From Phytopythium helicoides (Eukaryota; Oomycota; Peronosporomycetes; Pythiales; Pythiaceae): a stretch of DNA of 64,000 nt. The notes below the pieces were generated by a model, which was not told the origin of the DNA, made no database searches, and saw only the letters and a list, made by a program, of their open reading frames with translations. Location of the stretch: positions 1,426,001 to 1,490,000 of the forward strand of contig JANFNE010000005.1 in the NCBI GenBank assembly GCA_024867545.1. The letters are read 5' to 3'. Made by a program: the position numbers and the translations under genes. Below are positions 56,576-64,000 of this stretch, in pieces; positions within the stretch are counted from its first letter, which is position 1; the number at the start of each line of letters is the position of its first letter.

Positions 56576-58189
56576 ATGTGCGGCATCATCGCGCTGATGC
56601 TGGCCAACCAGTACGAGCACTGCAACCAGGCGCTGTACGACGGGCTCACGGTGCTGCAGCACCGCGGCCAAGGTCCGTGGCGATGCGCGTGGCGCGACAT
56701 CCGCGAGGAGCTGACCCGCTGATCGCAGACGCGGCTGGCATCATGACGTGCGAGAACCGCCGGCTCTTCCTGCGCAAGGACAACGGACTCGTGCGCGACG
56801 TGTTCAAGCAGAACCACATGCTGAGCCTGCGAGGACCCATGGGCATCGGCCACGTGCGGTACCCCACGGCAGGGTCCTCCACCAGCTCCGAGGCGCAGCC
56901 CTTCTACACCAACTCGCCCTACGGCGTCGCGCTCGCGCATAACGGAAACCTCACCAACTCGCACGAGCTCGTCGAGCAGCTCTCGCAGGTCAACTTCGAC
57001 ACGTCAACACCGACTCGGACTCGGAGCTGCTGCTCAACATCCTCGCCGACGAGCTGCTCAAGAACGTCCACCAGGCGCTAGACGAGAACGCCATCTTCGA
57101 GGCCGTCACGCGCCTCTACAAGCGCTGCCGCGGCGGCTACGCCGTCGTCGCGCTCATCAACGGATTCGGCATCGTCGCCTTCCGCGACCCCAACGGCATC
57201 CGCCCGCTCGTCTACGGCTCGCGCAAGAGCCACTACGGCACCGACTACGTCATCGCCTCCGAGAGCGTCGCCATCGACACGCTCGAGTACGAGCTGGAGC
57301 GTGACGTCGCGCCTGGAGAGGTCATCATCATGAAGCAGGGATCGGGGCTCGTCTCGCGCGTGTGCGTGGCCGACGCCAAGCTCTCGCCCTGCATCTTCGA
57401 GCAGGTCTACTTTGCTCGTCCGGACTCGACCATCGACGGCGTCTCGGTCTACCAGGCGCGCCGCAACATGGGCTCCAAGCTCGCCGACAAGATCCTGCGT
57501 GAGCGCCCCGACCACGGCATTGATGTTATCATCCCGATCCCGGACACGAGTCGCACATCGGCGCTCGAGGCTTCGCGCCGACTCAACATCCCGTACCGCG
57601 AGGGCTTTGTCAAGAACCGCTACATTGCGCGCACGTTCATCATGCCCGGCCAGGTAACGCGTAAGAAGACGGTGCGCATGAAGCTGAACGCCATCCGCGC
57701 CGAGTTCCAGGACAAGGTCGTGCTGCTTGTCGACGACTCGATTGTGCGCGGCACGACGTCGCGCCAGATCGTGCAGATCGCGCGCGAGAACGGCGCCAAG
57801 GCCGTGTACTTTGCCTCGGCGGCGCCCGCTATCCGCTACCCGAACGTCTACGGCATCGACATGCCAACGACTGAGGAGCTGATCGCATTCAACAAGACGG
57901 AGGAGGAGGTCGCGCGCGAGATTGGCTGCGAGTGGGTCGTGTACCAGGACCTGAAAGATCTTGAGGACTCGGTTCGGATGGAGAACGACAAGCTGTCAGC
58001 GTTTGACTCATCGTGCTTCAACGGCAAGTACGTCACGGGTGACGTGACGAGGCTTACTTTGCCCGCCTGCACGCGGAGCGCTGCGACGCGCGGATGCAGG
58101 CCAAGAACTCGGGATTCACCCCCTTCAGCCGAACCGTGTCGAACCCCATGTCGGACGAGGTCATCGACATGTACAATGCGCCGCAGTAA
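56576..58189 (+). CDS. PPAT: Amidophosphoribosyltransferase (two frameshifts)
   Basis: PurF catalyses the first committed step of purine synthesis, turning PRPP and glutamine into phosphoribosylamine. Exons 56576-56672 and 56729-58189 are split by a 56-bp intron. MCGIIALM places the nucleophile Cys directly after Met. The glutaminase domain shows [19 protein letters not shown] and HNGNLTN. The phosphoribosyltransferase domain shows [12 protein letters not shown] and the PRPP loop [14 protein letters not shown]. The bases near 57000 and 58046 are each one short. Adding one at each gives 1,560 nt (519 residues). The frame is also open upstream to a Met at 56477, adding an Arg/Ala-rich leader of 33 residues that looks like an organelle presequence. 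It converges on CSE1. Confidence 0.92.
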
Positions 58190-58510
58190 ATGGGCGGAGG
58201 ATGGCATTTCATCCTCATCACGCTTACTCGCTCACGCTGCCATTTGCTGTTTTGGCTCTGCGTCGCTTGGCTTTCTGCTCAGAGGTAGTAATGCATCCTC
58301 TACAAACATTGCCATCACCAAACCATATAGATACTTTGTACGCCACCATATTTGTTTGTGATCGGCTCTTGGCACGAACGATTCGAATTGTGTCAAGTCG
58401 CTGCTGGTTGCGCTTTACTTCGTTCGATTTCCTCGACGCAACCAAAGCAGCAAAAAATCTGCTGACCCTCCTACTGTAGACTGGAATTTCTCCACCTCTC
58501 TTCTCCTTCC
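58190..58510. other. Convergent intergenic region, PurF / CSE1
   Basis: These 321 bp hold the two 3' ends. No gene is supported. The sequence is richer in A/T than the flanking genes. Confidence 0.5.
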
Positions 58511-61500
58511 TTACTGGTAGGGCACGTTGTTCTGAGCGAAGTACACCTGCAAAGCAGCGAACGTTTCCGGCGAGCTCACGTTGCCCTGCGCGTACGCGAG
58601 ATGCTGTAGTGGCAATGAAATATAGATTAGATACAATCGACCAATAGTCTCCCAGCAATACTATCAAACTCACCACGCCAGGACGAGCAGCCGACAGCTT
58701 CGCGATTGATTCCGCCAGATAGCGAGATGGCGCCGGGTATTCTGGCAAGTAGTCGATAGGGAGTCGACGATGCAAAGTAAAGCTTCGAGTATCCAGCTTC
58801 GTATCCCCGTCTGCTCCAGCTCTAGTAGCGTCTCGTCCTCATCCTTGACAGCCACGGCACCATCGGCGTTTTCTTCCAACACCCTGACGTCCGCAACTAG
58901 CACTTCTGCCCAAACAGCAGGGTTCGATACGCACATCTCCGACTCGCAGAGCAGCCGGGTAAGCCCGACAACGCACGCCTTCTTCTCGACCAGCGCACGG
59001 GCTCGGACCGAGTTCTGCAACCACACAGACTTGAGGAACATGCTCGACATGCTGGCGGTCACCAAACAAAGCAATTAGAGGAGATATACCAAGAGGAGAA
59101 AGATCACAAAAAGTAACGTACCCTTTCTGTAGAGTCTCGAGCGATCCTACAAAGACGTCTGGGCCAACTTTACCGATCAGGATAGAAATCGTATACACCA
59201 ACTCTTTTGTGTATCCGGCCGAATTCGACCCGACATGCGCGTCTGCAGGCGGATCATCAGAATCTTCACGATTTCATTGAGGAAGTTGCCATACACCTCC
59301 TTCGCCATAAAGCCAAAAATGCCGCGAAGGAGCGAGAATCCGTTTGCCTCTGTCGAGCGCGACGAGATGAGCTTCTGGAACACACCAAGAATGCCTGTAA
59401 TCGACTGTGCCACTTCCGCTGGAGCTTTTCGCATGTATGCCTGCCCACATCAGCAACGACGATATCAGTACAACGCCATGGTAACGGGGAATGCTAGCAT
59501 TATCTCACCTCAATCAGCTTGACAATCGCAGGCACGTTGCTCACGCGGTCCCAAAGCGTAGGAGTAAGCAGAACAGGGAACATGCTCATGTAGGCGGGCG
59601 ACACACCACTTGGACGCAGCTCGAGCATCTGAGCCAGGACTTGGTACACGTACGGCGACAGAGCCTCAACATCGTTTGCGAGTACTTTCTGGAAAGGCGG
59701 GAACAGCAGCGTCTCAAAACGCTCGGTCGCATCAGGGCTTGCCTTGCACACATTCAGGATCAACACCGAGATCGACTCGAAGAGGTAGTGGCTGAATGAC
59801 GGGTTGCTCGGGTTGGCGCAGATTCGGTTCAGAATACTCGTGAGCTTGTTGACAGCAATGTCCGTGAACGGGAGAATATCTTCCTTGGACACGTTCATCA
59901 CGCGCATGACCACCTTCATCAAGTAGTCGTTCTCAGGGTAATTTGGCTGCTCCAAAATGTTGAACACATGTTCCAGCAGCTTGCCCAGGTACGGCGCAAG
60001 TCGTTGCCGCGAGAATCGCAGCGAGCCGGAGTCGTCCTTGACCGTCAGCAGGCGCTCAAGGCACGCAGCAGCATAGGTATGAACGACGAATTGGGACGGG
60101 TCCATGCAGTTCATCAACAGCGGGAAGAGCTGGTCCATCACCTCCACCGGCAGCTGCGTCCGGAACGTTGACACGAACTTGATGGCGTCGGCCTTGAGAA
60201 TCAGCGAAGCCTGATTTGTACTAGACAGCTCCGGTAGAACCTCCGTCATGAAGAAATCCATAAGCGGAACCCGAGGGTTGACAGTCGAAACTCCGCGCAG
60301 ACGGGATTGCTTGAGCGCTGAAATCGCGATAACAAGGTTGATCTACAAGCCACCGCAGACGTCAGTTTATCATCTAATGCAGCAATCATGCTAGCACCGG
60401 TAAAGAGCGTACCGACACATCCTTCAACGCCCAATTCTTGGCTGGGTCCGCCTTGAACTGCTGCAAGTGCGCCTGGATAGCTGTCATGCAAATCTGGGTG
60501 ACGGACTCTTCAAAACTGCTGAGTAAGCCGCGCACGAGATCGCGAGCAGCACTTCTACGGCTGTCGCCGTCCGAGCCTTCAATATCGCGACGAATATAAT
60601 CCATCGGGTTGTCCTCGAACAGCTCCTCGTCTGACGAGCGAGCTGCAGGTTGGTTCCGACAATGCCGCAGAGCTCGGTGAGAACCTTGTGGCGACTCGAA
60701 CAGACCGCGGTTGAAACTTCGCGATGCAATTGCGGTCAAGAACTTCATGCACTTGGCAGCCAGGTCGTCGTGCTTTGGGTGCAGCGTGATGCGCTTGGAG
60801 AGGAGGTGCCAAATCACCTCGGTGAACTTTTGCAGGAACGGCTTGAACTCCTCGTCGTACTTCTCGGCGTACAGGTTGATATTTTCGACAATCGCAACGA
60901 GCAGGAGGTCAATCGGATCGGGCTCATCTTCATTGTCGTTGTCAACGAGCGCAGGGTTCTCGTAGCTAAAGTAGGAGAGGAATTCCTGCATCCATTCGCC
61001 GATGTGGTCCTCGAAGTACTCGGGGAGGTCCTGCCAATTCAGTGAATAAAACATGCGGCTCATCAAACGCAGCGCAGCGATGATCTGGAGCTGCTCCTTT
61101 GGGGAGACCTCCCGGCGCACGCAGCGCGAGGCCCGTCTGCTTGTAGAACTGGAGCAGCGGCTCCTGCAAGGTTCAAGCACAAGGCGTGCGTTAGTTATCG
61201 ACGGATTACCGTCGAGTTATCATCGCTTGCTTTACCTGGAAGACGTCGAGGCAGTGCTTGAGCTCCTCAAAGAGCGCGTCCGACTTGAAGACGTTGCGGA
61301 AGCGCTTGAAGATGGTGTTGGCGGTCATGAGCACGCCGTTGCGCACCTGCCAGTCGGTCTCTGTCTGCAGCTTTTGCACGAGCTGCGGCAGCAGCGTGTC
61401 CCACTGGCGCGGGAAGTCGTACTCGCCGATGGTGGCGAGCGCCTCGATAAGCTGCTTCTGGATGACCTCGGGCATGCGGCACATGAGCTCGACGAGGTGC

Positions 61501-61772
61501 TGCTTGACGACGTCCTTCTCGCTCTGCGGCACGCATCCCTCCTTCTCCGGGTCCCAGTTGTGCTTGATGAAGTTCTTGAACAGCAGCGCGGCCGCCAGGC
61601 GCACCTCGTGCTTCTCCCCCGCGTTCTCGAGCACGCGCAGCAGCAGCAGCACGTAGTTTGGCTGCTTCGCCAGCTCCGCAAGGTACGCCTCCGCCCCCTT
61701 GCGCGTGTCCGCGAACGGCGACAGCGTCTGCTCCAGGCACCCGCGCAGCATCTCCATGCTCTGGTCCGCCAT
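58511..61772 (-). CDS. CSE1L: Exportin-2 / CSE1 (importin-alpha re-exporter), six frameshifts
   Basis: CSE1 returns importin-alpha to the cytosol with RanGTP. Exons: 61236-61772, 60419-61163, 59509-60342, 59122-59440, 58674-59051 and 58511-58603. The N-terminal importin-beta repeat reads ALLFKNFIKHNWDPEKEG and EYDFPRQWDTLLPQLVQ. CSE1 hallmarks follow: FYSLNWQDLPEYFEDHI, EKYDEEFKPFLQKFT, DEELFEDNPMDYIRRDIEGSD, VHTYAAACLERLL and GVFQKLISSRS. Single-base shifts occur near 61110 (+1), 60690 (+1), 60634 (-1), 59220 (-1), 58805 (+1) and 58765 (+1). With these the exons sum to 2,904 nt, that is 967 residues (human 971). Between 60690 and 60634 the two shifts cancel, so the frame stays open but reads about 18 wrong residues. 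Confidence 0.93.
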
Positions 61773-61864
61773 CGCCCCCTAGTCGCCTCTGGTCGCTCGC
61801 TGGTCTCCTTTGGCGACGGATCCGCGTGAAAAAATGCCAGCACTCACCATGGACAACCACAAAG

Positions 61865-61902
61865 GACTACCAGATAGTCATTGTAATGACTATCTGGTAG
61901 TC
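61865..61902. repeat. Perfect inverted repeat, 18-bp arms
   Basis: Arms at 61865-61882 and 61885-61902 are exact reverse complements separated by only two bases (GT). It lies about 93 bp upstream of the CSE1 start codon. Confidence 0.95.
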
Positions 61903-61932
61903 AAATGTACCACTTTTCAGAACACGGTGCGA

Positions 61933-62008
61933 AGCGGGACTTTTCGGCGCATGTGATTGGCCGGTCGATCCTGCGGTGCACCAATCACATGCGCCGAAAA
62001 GTCCCGCT
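61933..62008. repeat. Perfect inverted repeat, 28-bp arms
   Basis: Arms at 61933-61960 and 61981-62008 are exact reverse complements around a 20-bp loop. Each arm contains an ATTGG/CCAAT word at its inner end. The structure resembles a small foldback (MITE-like) element, but no target-site duplication is evident. Confidence 0.95.
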
Positions 62009-62141
62009 ACGGGTCAGCCACGGGCCCGGCCCGACCCGGCATGGGGACCAGCACTCACCACTTATTCCAAATGATTTCAATTACGTGTTAAAAATGTGTT
62101 ATGAATGGGTTAAAAATACAAATAAAATAATGGTCTTTTGC

Positions 62142-62190
62142 CAAAACACGGTGTCCGATTCGTGGTTTTTCAAAACACGGTGTCCGATTC
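62142..62190 (+). repeat. Direct repeat of 20 bp with 29-bp period
   Basis: CAAAACACGGTGTCCGATTC occurs at 62142-62161 and again at 62171-62190. A shorter relative, TTTTCAGAACACGGTG, begins near 61914, just before the second foldback. Confidence 0.9.
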
Positions 62191-62418
62191 CCGACAATTG
62201 TCAATAGATCGTCGCTATCAATTCATTGAATTGTCTGTGACGTGTGATGCTTTTGGCTTGACGGTGGTGCTGATGGTCTTCTTCTTCAGTGCCGCGGCTG
62301 GAGCGCTAATGGGCCGATCGGGTGATACGGGAGAGCTTACCGATGTGATGGAAAGGCGGCTGTGGACGGCAAGAGAAAACCTGTTGGTCATCCGTTGTCG
62401 ATCAAGTATGAAATAGCA

Positions 62419-63970
62419 TCACGAGTACCTGATAGGCGGTGCTTTTACCAATGAAGCGCCTCGGCGAGCTGCACTTGGTGGGTCGATTCGTTCGGAAGCG
62501 CTCCCTTCAGCCAATGTGGAAGACACATCGCTCGTGTTTCGGTCAATGGCCCCGCCGCTCGGCTCGGCGTTGAATGGTACGTTGGAGCGATAAATTTTAG
62601 CAGAGGATGGTCCGGGGTTTACCTTCTTGAGTTGATTGCTGCTTTCTTCGCCTTCAGCCTCTGCGTCTTGTTGCTGTAACTCAATGACCTCTTTATGGCA
62701 TGACAAGCACCGAACAAGGCAGTCTTCACCCTCAAAGTTGTGCCCAAGCATCCTTGCTTCGAGTCTGTACAACACACAACAACGTGGATTAGTTTTGAAA
62801 AGTGGTACGTGGTAGGAGATTGTGTACATACTCTTTCAGAAGCTTCAAGTCTGCTTTGCGCCGCAAGGCCCGACGTAGGCCGTCAATTGCAGACCCAAAG
62901 TCAGGTAGCGCAAGTAGTCTCTGCTCGAACTCGTTGGCCTGGGTCGAAAGTAGCTGGGGAATCGATTCGTCAATCGCCCGAAGGTGGTCACCATGCCCTT
63001 GCAATACATTAGTATGCTCCGTGTAGTGTGAGCTGACGATCTCTCGAAGAGCGTTCATCTCGTCAGCGATGCCTGCGCGCAGGTAATCAAACTGTTTTCC
63101 CAGCTCGACCACTTTCTCCGGAGTGAGTTGCGCAGCCATCTTACCAAGTCGCGCATCAATTACTTGAAGCGTACGTTGTATATCAGCGACCTGGCGACGA
63201 AGTGCATCATGTGTCGATTGGTCGCTCTTTAACTTCAGTTCATTACCAATCTGCTTGATTGACGCAAAGATTTCCCGTGATTTTTCTTCAAGCAGTTCAA
63301 TCCGCGAGGACACCGTAAACACGTTCTTCTTACGCTTCAACAAGATGTTTGCGACTTCTTTCTTCTGTTTTTCTTTGATGTGCCCCTTGAGTTTAAACCA
63401 CTTTTCGTGTGCACGCTGTTTGATTTCTTCCTCCTCCTCAGGTGTCAGCATATGCGCCTTCTTTAGCTTCTTCAGCGCTGTCATTGTTTTCGTTATAGCG
63501 GATCCGGCAGCGATGGATGCTCGCTTAGATCCTGATGGATGGCTAGATGCCGCATTACTATTCGTGCCGTCTCGAAAAACATCTTCATTGTCATCTTTGT
63601 CGTCGCTATCATCAGACGATGACTGAATGGAGCCACTAACATCACTGCCGCTGTCGCTATCGCTGCTAAAAGAATCAGCTTCCTCTTCTGGATCAGTCCT
63701 CAATGATTCCTGCAAGTGTTGTTCTTCAGATAAATTCTTCGCCTGGAAAGAGTTGACATTGACTTCCTCGTTTCGTAGGGGCTTTATGGTTTCACTGGCT
63801 ATAGTCGGTGGCGCTAATTCTTTGCTTGGCATGCTATTTGCTGGAGGTGCAGATTCAGTTACTTCACTATTAGTAAGCGTGATGCTTCCTGACTTTGGTT
63901 TCTTCGATTTTGACGATGAGGAGCGTTGAGTTTGTTTCAATTTCTGTTTGTTTTTCTCCTCTGCATGCAT
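62419..63970 (-). CDS. Coiled-coil protein with QRICH2/DUF4795-like C-terminus (may extend past the window)
   Basis: Exons 62832-63970 and 62419-62764 give at least 494 residues. The first third is Lys/Ser-rich, then acidic and Ser/Asp-rich (a predicted disordered, phosphorylatable region). A long coiled coil follows (LTPEEEEEIKQRAHEKWFKL, RIELLEEKSREIFASIKQIG, VVELGKQFDYLRAG). Near its end, RRALRRKADLKLLKE leads across the intron to a Cys motif, CLVRCLSCHKEV. This order, a coiled coil with a KAD motif and then a CLSC-type Cys pair, resembles DUF4795 of QRICH2, a sperm-flagellum protein. The match is by eye only. The frame stays open upstream of the Met at 63970, so the 5' end may lie beyond the window. 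Confidence 0.55.
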
Positions 63971-64000
63971 TGCGAGGACTCTACCAATTAGGGATGACCG

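Larger units (their letters stand above)
61773..62418. other. Repeat-rich spacer upstream of CSE1
   Basis: No gene is supported here. The stretch contains two perfect foldbacks and a set of short direct repeats (listed separately) and is A/T-rich from 62050 to 62140. It must also carry the CSE1 promoter. Confidence 0.7.

Noticed and set aside
1260..61772. Amidotransferase, SerRS, CSN6, PurF and CSE1 as pseudogenes
   Set aside because: Apart from single-base shifts the proteins are fully conserved, splice sites are intact and corrected lengths match the families.

Overview
The window is nuclear DNA from a eukaryote, and very probably from an oomycete of the Pythium/Phytophthora kind. The reasons are short GT-AG introns (mostly 50-110 bp), tightly packed genes on both strands, a six-cysteine elicitin-like secreted protein (a family known from oomycetes), an oomycete-type initiator in front of it, and axonemal genes expected of an organism with flagellate zoospores. 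No prokaryotic operon, CRISPR array, rRNA, tRNA or intact transposon was seen. Twenty-eight genes are called; two run off the window ends or may do so.

Layout. 0-6 kb: 5' end of an aldehyde dehydrogenase (-), a class I glutamine amidotransferase (+), seryl-tRNA synthetase (-) and COP9 signalosome subunit 6 (-). 6-13 kb: a PH-ELMO protein, a secreted DUF2817 metallopeptidase and ribosomal protein L7a/eL8 (all +). 13-18 kb: a RING-H2 protein (+), a small ankyrin protein (-) head-to-head with the elicitin-like gene (+), and the splicing factor U2AF65 (+). 18-27 kb: a Sel1-repeat protein (-), a secreted GH1 glycosidase (+), an RS-rich protein (-), EIF1AD (+) and a TSNAXIP1-like coiled-coil protein (+). 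27-33 kb: a large F-BAR/GRAM/VASt membrane protein (-), probably an intracellular sterol transporter, and ribosomal P1 (+). 33-49 kb: the flagellar genes DRC7 (-) and a 4,340-residue inner-arm dynein heavy chain (+), sharing a 277-bp divergent promoter. 49-56 kb: a cyclin, a small membrane protein, a PDZ-like protein and a BTB-ankyrin-FYVE endosomal protein. 56-64 kb: amidophosphoribosyltransferase (+), the exportin CSE1 (-), a repeat-rich spacer with two perfect foldbacks, and a QRICH2/DUF4795-like coiled-coil protein (-).

Themes. At least two and perhaps five genes serve the flagellum (DRC7, dynein heavy chain, TSNAXIP1-like, PG-rich/PDZ protein, QRICH2-like). Three are gene-expression factors (U2AF65, the RS protein, EIF1AD), and two of these share an unusual N-terminal motif. 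Membrane traffic and lipid handling are represented by the F-BAR/GRAM/VASt protein, the FYVE protein and the PH-ELMO protein.

Data quality. Five conserved housekeeping genes (GATase, SerRS, CSN6, PurF, CSE1) carry single-base frameshifts, and a sixth gene probably has one. All lie in 1.8-7.1 kb and 57-61.1 kb. The 12.7-kb dynein exon and its neighbours are intact. Correcting the shifts makes each whole coding length an exact multiple of three and gives family-typical lengths, so I read them as assembly indels rather than pseudogenes. Exon coordinates were worked out by hand and may be off by a base or two.
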